The position numbers and the translations under genes were made by a program. From positions 1 through 18,299 of the forward strand of contig DJNY01000128.1 in the NCBI GenBank assembly GCA_002441865.1: a stretch of 18,299 bases of DNA. The letters run 5' to 3'. The stretch is from Lachnospiraceae bacterium UBA6452 (lineage in GTDB: Bacteria > Bacillota > Clostridia > Lachnospirales > Lachnospiraceae). Of this stretch, positions 6,266-13,168 are shown one piece after another. Numbering within the stretch: position 1 is the stretch's first letter; each line of letters starts with the position of its first letter. The notes below the pieces were generated by a model. The model searched no databases. It saw nothing but the letters and a program-made list of their open reading frames with translations, and was not told where the DNA came from.

Positions 6266-7431
6266 AAAATTCCCTCCAGTATTTTTGTTCTGGCTTCCCA
6301 GGTATGACCTGTCAGTGCCAGTTTTCTGCCCCTGTCCGCAATCTGTTGCAGTTTTTCATCCATCTGCGGCTGCAAAAATGCCGCCAGACGTTCTGCAAGC
6401 TTTTCCGGTTCCTCTCTATCATACAGGATAACGTTCTCTTCGTCTATCAGAATCTGATCCAGATACGCATTACTGTCCGTCACGCAGACCGCCCCCGCCA
6501 GCATCGTATTAAAGATCCGGTCATGCGCTCCCGCGTGAAAACAGGGCAGGACGTTCAGTGCCAGCTTTGCATCTGCAAGTGCCAGAAGACATTCTTCCGA
6601 GCTTGCATACGGAGACAGGATCAGATTTTCCGGATGCCTGCAAGGCAGATTTTCCCAGCCTGCGCCAATGATATGTATTTTCAGCCCCGCGTCCGCAAGT
6701 GCAGCCACAACATTTCCCCGCAATGTAAAACGGATATAATAATCCAGGAACTGGATATGCCCGAGCGTTTCCCGGATCTCTTCCTCCGTTACTTCCGGAA
6801 TCTCTTCCACCAGTCTTCGTCTTGCCACGTTCTCCAGCAGCTGCTGCGGGTCTGCCAGGACCTCATCTATGATCGAATGGTAAAACCGGCTGTATTCCTC
6901 TCCGTTCCGGTTGATAAACACATCAAAATGAGACGGACAGACGTATGTTCCCGTGAAAAGCAGATCTGTTTTTCTTTCCTTCCATGGCCTGCATAACAGC
7001 TCTGTTCCGGCGGCCGGCAGAAACGGTCCCAGCTTTATCTGCGGAAAATAGCGCTGCATGTAAGCCATATGCAGCTGATCGATACAGATCTGCATATATC
7101 TGTCTCCCCGTCTCTTAAGCTGCTCCTGCATAAAATCATGATAATGGTACGGATGATCCACAATGATATTGATGCAGTACAGCGCATAACGATCCACAAC
7201 CGGTATATCTTTTCCGTCATCCAGCCATGTATCTCCGCCGTAAAGTCCTGCAAAATTAAAGGTGAGAAAATATGCTCCCTGCCTTATTTCACCCATTCCT
7301 TCCGCAGTCTTTTTTTCTGTATCAAAATAGAAAGGACAGACCTCATATCCGTCCTTTCTAAGCTGTTTTTCTATTTGTGTCAGGAAATAGGATGTTGTTT
7401 CCACATCCCCATGAAATGTAATGATCTGCAT
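6262..7431 (-). CDS. CgeB-like glycosyltransferase (GT-B type)
   Basis: A 389-residue cytoplasmic protein with no signal peptide or membrane helix. The C-terminal part (about 240-385) matches the group 1 / CgeB-like glycosyltransferase fold: KIHIIGAGW, then ALNVLPCFHAGAHDRIFNTM with LAGAVCVTDS (near 290-320), the nucleotide-sugar site, and DEENVILYDREEPEKLAERL. The N-terminal domain has IVDHPYHYHDF (90-100), like DUF3880-type relatives. It likely transfers a sugar to a protein or glycan; its place after the flagellar chaperones suggests flagellin. ATG 7431 is chosen; an in-frame GTG at 7443 would add four residues, and neither has a strong ribosome binding site. It overlaps glf by 4 nt. Acceptor and sugar are unknown. 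Confidence 0.8.
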   Translation of the reverse strand: MQIITFHGDVETTSYFLTQIEKQLRKDGYEVCPFYFDTEKKTAEGMGEIRQGAYFLTFNFAGLYGGDTWLDDGKDIPVVDRYALYCINIIVDHPYHYHDFMQEQLKRRGDRYMQICIDQLHMAYMQRYFPQIKLGPFLPAAGTELLCRPWKERKTDLLFTGTYVCPSHFDVFINRNGEEYSRFYHSIIDEVLADPQQLLENVARRRLVEEIPEVTEEEIRETLGHIQFLDYYIRFTLRGNVVAALADAGLKIHIIGAGWENLPCRHPENLILSPYASSEECLLALADAKLALNVLPCFHAGAHDRIFNTMLAGAVCVTDSNAYLDQILIDEENVILYDREEPEKLAERLAAFLQPQMDEKLQQIADRGRKLALTGHTWEARTKILEGIL

Positions 7432-7447
7432 ATACCTGCCCACTTTT

Positions 7448-7930
7448 CTATTTCTTATTGTCCAGAAACTGTGGCGGCAGATAATTCAGCTGATTCATAT
7501 TCTGATAATATCCGTATGCCACCCTGGAAGATGTCCTTCCTTTTCGGATTCCGGCTCTGTACTCCTGAAACCTTTTTTCCACAGTTGCTTTATTACGCGC
7601 CTCATCCGCCTGTAATTCCACACTCTTATCGGTCACCTCGGTAATCAGTCCCTGCAGGGTTCTGATCTGCTGTGCATATATTTTCTTTCCTTCCGGACTC
7701 TGCAACAGCTCACTGACATGTGCAAATACGGTTTCAAATCCCTGATCCAGCTGGTTGAGCGCATCGATCAGATCGGATTTTGCATCTGTTCCCAGATCGA
7801 ATGCATCCCAGTCTACCGTATCTTCTTTTAAAAGCGCTGCCTGATTCTTGCTGTTTTCAATCAATTCAGACAGGATAGTGCTCTTTTTCTGCAGACTTTC
7901 TATCAGGATTGTAATGTACTGTTTCTCCAT
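7448..7930 (-). CDS. Helical protein, candidate FlgN/FliT-type flagellar export chaperone
   Basis: A 160-residue, predicted all-helical protein with no signal peptide. The first half (IESLQKKSTILSELIENSKN, then DLIDALNQLDQGFETVF) has the rhythm of FlgN/FliT-type chaperones. The C-terminal end is basic, then polar and aromatic (RTSSRVAYGYYQNMNQ), as in several such proteins. It starts 4 nt after fliS and is followed by the glycosyltransferase after 16 nt. In other bacteria fliT often follows fliS and encodes the FliD chaperone, so that role is the leading guess. Sequence alone does not prove the family. Confidence 0.6.
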   Translation of the reverse strand: MEKQYITILIESLQKKSTILSELIENSKNQAALLKEDTVDWDAFDLGTDAKSDLIDALNQLDQGFETVFAHVSELLQSPEGKKIYAQQIRTLQGLITEVTDKSVELQADEARNKATVEKRFQEYRAGIRKGRTSSRVAYGYYQNMNQLNYLPPQFLDNKK

Positions 7931-7934
7931 TCTG

Positions 7935-8330
7935 TCACCTGCCGTTTCCCGCTTTCTTCATGACCTCTTTCCAGGTATCACGCATAGAATGCAGGTGTGT
8001 GTTGACTTCTTCCAGAATTTCTTTGTCCTTCTTGATATTGGCCTCTAACAGACGCTCCAGAAGATATTTGTAGACGCGGTCAAAGTCCTCTGCGACCGGA
8101 TAACGCATATCCAGTGTTGCACGGAATTCATCAATGATCCGCTGTACACGTTTGATATTATTATTGGCTTTCTGGATATCGTTATGTTCAATCCCCATGA
8201 TCGCCATATTACAAAACTTGATCGCGCCCTCATACAGCATCAGTGTCAGTTCCGCCGGGGAAGCACTCATGATCTTATTTGTATTGTACTGCGCATATTG
8301 CTGCTGCGCATATGCATTTGGTAATGCCAT
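7935..8330 (-). CDS. fliS: Flagellin export chaperone FliS
   Basis: FliS binds the C-terminus of flagellin in the cytoplasm, keeps it unpolymerised and hands it to the export gate; in Bacillus it also interacts with FliW. The 131-residue product is usual length and all helical. Motifs include the N-terminal YAQYNTNKIMSASPAELTLM, LYEGAIKFC (33-41), and MRYPVAEDFDRVYKYLLERL. The start has AAGGAG upstream and is 13 nt after fliD. Its flagellin client is not encoded in this window. Confidence 0.96.
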   Translation of the reverse strand: MALPNAYAQQQYAQYNTNKIMSASPAELTLMLYEGAIKFCNMAIMGIEHNDIQKANNNIKRVQRIIDEFRATLDMRYPVAEDFDRVYKYLLERLLEANIKKDKEILEEVNTHLHSMRDTWKEVMKKAGNGR

Positions 8331-8343
8331 ATTCCTTTGCTCC

Positions 8344-10374
8344 TTAACCTAACAATCCTGCAATTGCGCTTGTCTTGGATGACAGCTTTGCAAGTGCTGT
8401 TTCCATCGCACTGAACTTCTGATACCATTTATCCTGCAGCGCTGTCAGCTTTTCTTCCTGTGCTGCAATATCACTGGTATACTCATCATATTCCTGCTTC
8501 ATCTGCTTATCATTATAAGCCTTGTAGATGCTTCGCATACTGTTTGCGCTCATCTTTTCTGTCAGCTTGGAATACAAGCTGTTATTAAGCTGCTGGAAGA
8601 AATCGATCACCGTCTTCGGTTCATTGGTGATCATCGTCTTCAGGATATCCGTGTTATTGGAAGTTGATGAATCTTCCTTGTCCCCGTCGATATGGTATGC
8701 ATGCTTTTCATTATCTGCTGATGTAAAATAACCAAGTGTATTGATACCGAAGCTGCTCAGATAATATGTCTTGCCACCAATGGTAAATCCGGATCCCATC
8801 ACTTCTTCCATTGCAGAAGATATATCACTTAAAGTATTGTCTCTGCGCAGGAGGGAATCCTTGATCTTCTTCTCCCATTCCTCGATCTCAGAATCACTCA
8901 TTTCCTTCTTTTCGTCGGATGTCAGTGGTTCATAACCTTTGGAAGAATCTGCGTTGTAAAGCTTATCCATTTCATTGATCAGCTCATTATATCCTTTGAT
9001 AAATTTCCTGATCGTATCATAAATGCCGTCATAGTCATTGGAAGTCGTCATCGTTACTGTCTCTGATGATTCTGCAAGTGCTGTGATCGTCATACCGTTG
9101 ATCGTGAAGTTGTTGGCCGCGGATGTAAATGTTGCATTGTTCAGCTCGATCTCCGCATCCTGTCCCTGGATCCTTGTTGCTTTTGCAGAGTAATCATTGC
9201 TGGAAAGTGCTGCATTTGCCATTGTGATCCTCTGTTCCAGATCCTGGGTTACATCGTTTCTGATGGCTGCACTGTCATTTGCCACAAGTGCCTCATTATC
9301 CGCTTTGGTCTGCTGCGCGCTTTCCATTTTGGATACATAACCGGCAAGTGTATCGACACTTTTCAGTTTCGCTTCCATTTCTTTCAGCTTTGCTTCACGG
9401 GCGGTTTTTTCTTCGTCCGTTTCACCTTCCGGTGCTTCTTTCAAACTGTCACGCTTTGCTGTCAGCATTTCCTTAAACTTCGTGATCTGTTCTGATGTCT
9501 GCAGCTCAGATTTTACAAAATCCGGATCAGCACTTTTTTCGAAAAATTCGTCATATAATTTCTGATTGTCTGCAATTGTCTTTTCCGCTGCAGTGATCGC
9601 TGCATTTGCCTTTTCTGTCTTTGCCTGTACCTGTGCATCTATGTAAGCTGCCTTATCCGCATCGGACATATTGGCAAAACGTGTATATTCGCTCTTTGTC
9701 GCATCATCCAGGACATTGATACCCATTGCAGTCAGGGCATTAAAGCCGTTCTGATTATTTGCAGTCAGAGAGAAATCCGCATCTTTTCCCGTTGTGGTAG
9801 AACTGATGAAAAATCTCTGATAGGTCTCATCAAAAGAAGCATTGACCCCTGCATTCTTTAACTGCTTCGTCAGGTCTGCGATCGTTGCATCACCCGACAG
9901 GCTGATATCTGTACTCTTACCGCCTGTTTTCAGTGTCAGGCTGATCTTTCCTTCCCCGTCAAGCTGCATGCCTTCGATATCTTTCAGCTTTGTGGTGCCT
10001 GTATAGGAAGCAAGGCTTCCGTTTGCCTTTTTGAGCTCTGCGCCGGTCAGATAACCTGATTTTGCGAGCTTATTGACCTTTAATGTCTGTACACCGTCTG
10101 TTGCATTGGCATCTGCGATCACAGAAGCAATGGAACTGTTCGATACTGTTGTTTTCTTCTTTGCATAAGCGGAAGAGAAACGCAGATCGCTGACTGTGCC
10201 TGTGTAGAAGCTGTAGATCTTGCTGTTTAAAGTCTTCCATGCATCCATCTTCCAGGAGAGCTTTGTCTGCGCTTTTACCAGACTGTTTTTCTTGGCACTC
10301 TGGGCAGATACCAGTTCTGTGATAATGGTTTCTGTATCCAGTCCGGAATTCAAACCTGTGATTCTGATTGTCAT
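8344..10374 (-). CDS. fliD: Flagellar filament cap protein FliD with a long helical insert
   Basis: FliD (HAP2) caps the filament and folds flagellin into place at the tip. The 676-residue product opens with the typical ITGLNSGLDTETIITELV and a FliD N-terminal domain (about 1-110). The C-terminal domain (about 400-660) has FIKGYNELINEMDKLYN, DSLLRRDNTL and IDFFQQLNNSL, ending in a heptad-like helix. Residues about 228-395 are a charged, Ala/Lys/Glu-rich, predicted coiled-coil insert (for example KEMEAKLKSV) that most FliD proteins (about 450-550 residues) lack. The ATG at 10374 follows AGGAGG, 10 nt after flaG. The identification is secure; the insert's role is unknown, perhaps exposed on the cap surface. 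Confidence 0.97.
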   Translation of the reverse strand: MTIRITGLNSGLDTETIITELVSAQSAKKNSLVKAQTKLSWKMDAWKTLNSKIYSFYTGTVSDLRFSSAYAKKKTTVSNSSIASVIADANATDGVQTLKVNKLAKSGYLTGAELKKANGSLASYTGTTKLKDIEGMQLDGEGKISLTLKTGGKSTDISLSGDATIADLTKQLKNAGVNASFDETYQRFFISSTTTGKDADFSLTANNQNGFNALTAMGINVLDDATKSEYTRFANMSDADKAAYIDAQVQAKTEKANAAITAAEKTIADNQKLYDEFFEKSADPDFVKSELQTSEQITKFKEMLTAKRDSLKEAPEGETDEEKTAREAKLKEMEAKLKSVDTLAGYVSKMESAQQTKADNEALVANDSAAIRNDVTQDLEQRITMANAALSSNDYSAKATRIQGQDAEIELNNATFTSAANNFTINGMTITALAESSETVTMTTSNDYDGIYDTIRKFIKGYNELINEMDKLYNADSSKGYEPLTSDEKKEMSDSEIEEWEKKIKDSLLRRDNTLSDISSAMEEVMGSGFTIGGKTYYLSSFGINTLGYFTSADNEKHAYHIDGDKEDSSTSNNTDILKTMITNEPKTVIDFFQQLNNSLYSKLTEKMSANSMRSIYKAYNDKQMKQEYDEYTSDIAAQEEKLTALQDKWYQKFSAMETALAKLSSKTSAIAGLLG

Positions 10375-10384
10375 AAACAGCCTC

Positions 10385-10816
10385 CTATCGTTTCTCGTCT
10401 ATCAAAATACCTGCCATTTCCCATACTTTGGCGATCATATCCAAAGTCTTTTCCGGTGGCAGTTCTTTTATTACTTTCTTTGTGTCTTTATCTACGATCT
10501 TGATCGTCACACGATTTGTCTTTTCGTGGATTCCAAAAACAGCCTCTGAATTGGACATCTTTTTATTCAGCTGATCCACAGCCTGTTTGATCTGATCGTT
10601 TGACGGCTGACTATTCTGTCCGTTTCCGCTATAAGCGTTACCGCCGTCATCTCCTGTTTCCTGTACCTGGGCAACACCTGCTGTCGTTCGATCCAGCTGT
10701 GCTCCCACTTCCTGTGCCGTCGCATCCGTGCTCTCTGCTACAGGTTTACTTGTTTCCTGCGGTATTACTGTCTGTGCCTGCAGGCTCATCATGCTTCCAA
10801 TCGGTTCAATAGCCAT
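10385..10816 (-). CDS. flaG: Flagellar protein FlaG
   Basis: A 143-residue protein. The FlaG domain is at about 75-143, with FGIHEKTNRVTIKIVDKDTK and VIKELPPEKTLDMIAKVWEM. The first 75 residues are low in complexity (Gln, Ser, Thr, Gly, Asn) and probably disordered. FlaG is linked to filament length in some bacteria, but its biochemical role is poorly defined. It starts at 10816 with GGGAGG as ribosome binding site, held in a small hairpin loop (see 10820-10833). It follows csrA after 77 nt that hold a possible sigma-D promoter, and precedes fliD by 10 nt. Confidence 0.92.
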   Translation of the reverse strand: MAIEPIGSMMSLQAQTVIPQETSKPVAESTDATAQEVGAQLDRTTAGVAQVQETGDDGGNAYSGNGQNSQPSNDQIKQAVDQLNKKMSNSEAVFGIHEKTNRVTIKIVDKDTKKVIKELPPEKTLDMIAKVWEMAGILIDEKR

Positions 10817-10819
10817 ATT

Positions 10820-10833
10820 AACACCTCCCTGTT
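10820..10833 (-). promoter_or_regulatory. GGA hairpin over the flaG ribosome binding site, candidate CsrA site
   Basis: On the mRNA, AACA (10833-10830) pairs exactly with TGTT (10823-10820), leaving a GGGAGG loop (10829-10824) that is also the ribosome binding site of flaG. A GGA in a hairpin loop over a ribosome binding site is the standard CsrA target shape, and csrA ends 60 nt upstream. The 4-bp stem is weak, so this is a hypothesis. Confidence 0.4.
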
Positions 10834-10859
10834 CGTCTCATAGCTATCTTCATTTATAT

Positions 10860-10883
10860 ATATCGACATTTCCCCTCTCTTTA
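10860..10883 (-). promoter_or_regulatory. Possible sigma-D promoter of flaG-fliD-fliS
   Basis: On the minus strand TAAA (10883-10880), a 13-nt spacer and TCGATAT (10866-10860) resemble a sigma-D promoter, but the first -10 base differs from CCGATAT and the spacer is 1-2 nt short. It would give flaG-fliD-fliS extra late expression. No terminator is seen after csrA, so readthrough is also possible. Confidence 0.4.
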
Positions 10884-10893
10884 TTAATAAATC

Positions 10894-11106
10894 CTAAAAA
10901 AGTTTTTTCAAAGCTTCCAGATCTGCCTGCATTGCTTCCTTGTTGGAATCCTGGATCTGCAGATATACTTCCTTGCGGTAGACCGGGACTTCCTTCGGCG
11001 CTGATATGCCGATCTTTACCTGATCGCCCTTGACTTCCAGAACAGTCACTTCAATGTTGTTGTTAATAACAAGCGCCTCGCCTTTTTTACGTGATAATGC
11101 CAGCAT
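10894..11106 (-). CDS. csrA: Carbon storage / flagellin translation regulator CsrA
   Basis: CsrA is a small dimeric RNA-binding protein that blocks translation by covering GGA motifs at ribosome binding sites; in Bacillus it represses flagellin (hag) and is held off by FliW. The 70-residue product begins MLALSRKKGEALVI and keeps L4, R6 and R44 (in VPVYRKEVY), the RNA-contact residues. It is longer than the enterobacterial 61-residue form; the extra C-terminal helix is typical of FliW-containing lineages and forms the FliW contact. The ATG at 11106 lies 1 nt after the fliW stop, implying coupled translation. Upstream in-frame ATGs inside fliW are rejected because the family starts at MLALSR. 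Confidence 0.97.
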   Translation of the reverse strand: MLALSRKKGEALVINNNIEVTVLEVKGDQVKIGISAPKEVPVYRKEVYLQIQDSNKEAMQADLEALKKLF

Positions 11107-11107
11107 A

Positions 11108-11554
11108 TCATTCACCTGCCTTTCTGCTCTGTAACAGCTCATAGATCGGATACTTGACATCGTATCCTTCCGCAATGATCTGGCAGGCTTTTTTTGTTGC
11201 TGCATTGATCACGATAGGTCCCTGCAGATTGACACTCATCTTTGTCAGATCAGATGGTACCGTAACGGTCACAAGCACCAGCATATCATCATTTTCAAAG
11301 CTGCCGAGCGGCTTTAACAGTTCATCTTCCACCTGCGGGTTGTACTCCGGCATAATAACAAGCGGATTGACTACAGGCAGTGCAAACTGTGGTTCCTGCA
11401 TGGACTGCAGCCACTGGATGCCCCCTTCTTTTTCCTGATCATGGATCAGCGCAAACTCTGTCAGCTGCGGAAATCCCACGATTCCGTTCACGAAATGGAG
11501 TACTTTGCTATCATCAATACAGATCTGTCCAAAAATTCTTGAATTAATTTCCAT
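11108..11554 (-). CDS. fliW: Flagellar assembly factor FliW
   Basis: FliW binds either newly made flagellin or CsrA; when flagellin is exported, freed FliW captures CsrA and lets flagellin translation resume. The 148-residue product is normal length, with GIVGFPQLTEFAL (24-36), then WLQSMQEPQFALPVVNP (48-64) and NLQGPIVINAATKKACQI towards the C-terminus, all family landmarks. The ATG at 11554 has AAAGGG upstream and lies 17 nt after flgL. It is followed by csrA after 1 nt, the standard pair. Confidence 0.97.
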   Translation of the reverse strand: MEINSRIFGQICIDDSKVLHFVNGIVGFPQLTEFALIHDQEKEGGIQWLQSMQEPQFALPVVNPLVIMPEYNPQVEDELLKPLGSFENDDMLVLVTVTVPSDLTKMSVNLQGPIVINAATKKACQIIAEGYDVKYPIYELLQSRKAGE

Positions 11555-11571
11555 CGTTTTTCCCTTTCTTT

Positions 11572-13095
11572 TTATAAGTAGTTGAGCAGTGTCGTCTGGG
11601 CGATCTTACCTGTTGCCATCAGTGATGCGTTGTATGCCAGCTCTACGCTGCGGAGATTGACCGTTACTTCCGTAATATCCACATCCTCATTCTCGGAGGA
11701 AAGTGTTTTGAAGTTTGTCTGCTGCTTTGCAAGTCTGTTGGAGACAAGTTCCACGCGGGAACCTCTGTTACCTGTCGCAGTCAGTGCTGAATTGGCAAGA
11801 TCCAGATGTCCCTGCGCCTTTGTCATGCTGCTTTCAAACATTTTCTGCATCTTGTCGTTCATCAGTGTATAAGATTTATTTACTGCATCCAGTCTTTCCT
11901 GCAGCTCTGTATTATCCGGATCTTTCTTCAGCATATCTTTGAGCGTGGAAATATTTTTCTCCATAGTATCCACATCTTCGATCGCGCTGATCAGATCGTC
12001 CATATCTCTGCGAAGCGCCGGTGTAAAAAGCTCACTTGCCAGTGTATTGACACGGACACTCTGGTTAAAGCCCACATCATAAGAAATATACTGTTTACTG
12101 TTATCATCGGTTGCGCCCGTCAGATAACCCGGATTATAATCAATACCTTCTGAAGTACATGCAAAATAGTGCTCAGGTCTTAAATCATTTTTTTCAAAAG
12201 TATCCTTTTCGTAAGTAACACGGATCTCACCTTCATTCACATCCGATGTTGCTGCATTGTCTTTTACTCCCGCGAGCTTCCCATAAGCCGCATCACTCAG
12301 GATCAGTTCTCCTGTCTCCGGGATGTATACAACACCGTCTGCTGCCTGATCTGCACTTGTATAAGGATTTCTTGCCGTATCATAAGCGGATACGATCTCC
12401 GCTGTCATTGTCTGCTGATTGCCGTCTGCGTCATAATAGGCGATCGTCGGTGCTGCTGCAGTGGAACACTTGTTATAGGATAAACGCATTCTATGTATGG
12501 TTGACGATGTAATATCCTGTTCCGTCGTGCCAAGCCCTTCCGCATTCGTCTCTGTCATGTCTTTCAGCTTTCCGCTGTCCACATAGGTCATATCACTGAG
12601 ACTGTCTACAGTGAGCTGCTCTGTAATTTTGTAATTCTGCTTGACAGTATTGCCAAAGGTAACGGATGTATCTGTCCGATAACCGCTGAATACATAACGT
12701 CCTGCATAATCCGCATCACCTGTCGCATATACTTCCTTCTGCATGGATTTCAGATTTTCAAGTACCTTGCTTCTGTCCTCGGTCGTATTGAAGCCTGCAG
12801 CTCCTTTTTCGCAGTTTTTATAAAAATCGGAAACAATATCCACCACTGTAGTGATCGCACTTTCCGTAATATCCAGCCATGATTCCGCATCCGGAACATT
12901 CTTTTTATAATACTGGTTTACCTGACTTAAATTGGTGCGGAGACGAAGTGCACGGATCGCAACAACCGGATCATCGGACGGCCGGTTGATCTTGGATCCT
13001 GTAGAAAGCTGTGTATTGATTTTGTCCTCCAGCACTTTATTTCGATTGATATTTGTTACAGAATTATTGGATATGATCTTGTTTGTAATTCTCAT
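11572..13095 (-). CDS. flgL: Flagellar hook-filament junction protein FlgL (HAP3)
   Basis: FlgL is the second junction protein between hook and filament, exported after FlgK. The flagellin-like ends are clear: MRITNKIISNNSVTNINRNK and STGSKINRPSDDPVVAIRAL at the N-terminus, and LRSVELAYNASLMATGKIAQ at the C-terminus. At 507 residues it is much longer than the roughly 300 of Bacillus FlgL. The extra lies between about residues 145 and 400, with a beta-rich surface domain (YYDADGNQQTM, GVVYIPETGELIL) and a helical part. The ATG at 13095 has AAAGAGG upstream and lies 73 nt after flgK, a gap with a possible but weak sigma-D-like site. Confidence 0.95.
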   Translation of the reverse strand: MRITNKIISNNSVTNINRNKVLEDKINTQLSTGSKINRPSDDPVVAIRALRLRTNLSQVNQYYKKNVPDAESWLDITESAITTVVDIVSDFYKNCEKGAAGFNTTEDRSKVLENLKSMQKEVYATGDADYAGRYVFSGYRTDTSVTFGNTVKQNYKITEQLTVDSLSDMTYVDSGKLKDMTETNAEGLGTTEQDITSSTIHRMRLSYNKCSTAAAPTIAYYDADGNQQTMTAEIVSAYDTARNPYTSADQAADGVVYIPETGELILSDAAYGKLAGVKDNAATSDVNEGEIRVTYEKDTFEKNDLRPEHYFACTSEGIDYNPGYLTGATDDNSKQYISYDVGFNQSVRVNTLASELFTPALRRDMDDLISAIEDVDTMEKNISTLKDMLKKDPDNTELQERLDAVNKSYTLMNDKMQKMFESSMTKAQGHLDLANSALTATGNRGSRVELVSNRLAKQQTNFKTLSSENEDVDITEVTVNLRSVELAYNASLMATGKIAQTTLLNYL

Positions 13096-13168
13096 ATACT
13101 GCCTCTTTCTTTTCCATTGCTGCCTGATGCTGTTTTCTACTTATTACATCGGCTTAAACTGCTAAAAA

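Noticed and set aside
13120..13160. Sigma-D-like GCCGATGT upstream of flgL
   Set aside because: The -10 has a mismatch (GCCGATGT) and no TAAA-like -35 sits at the right distance; flgL is more simply part of the flgK transcript.
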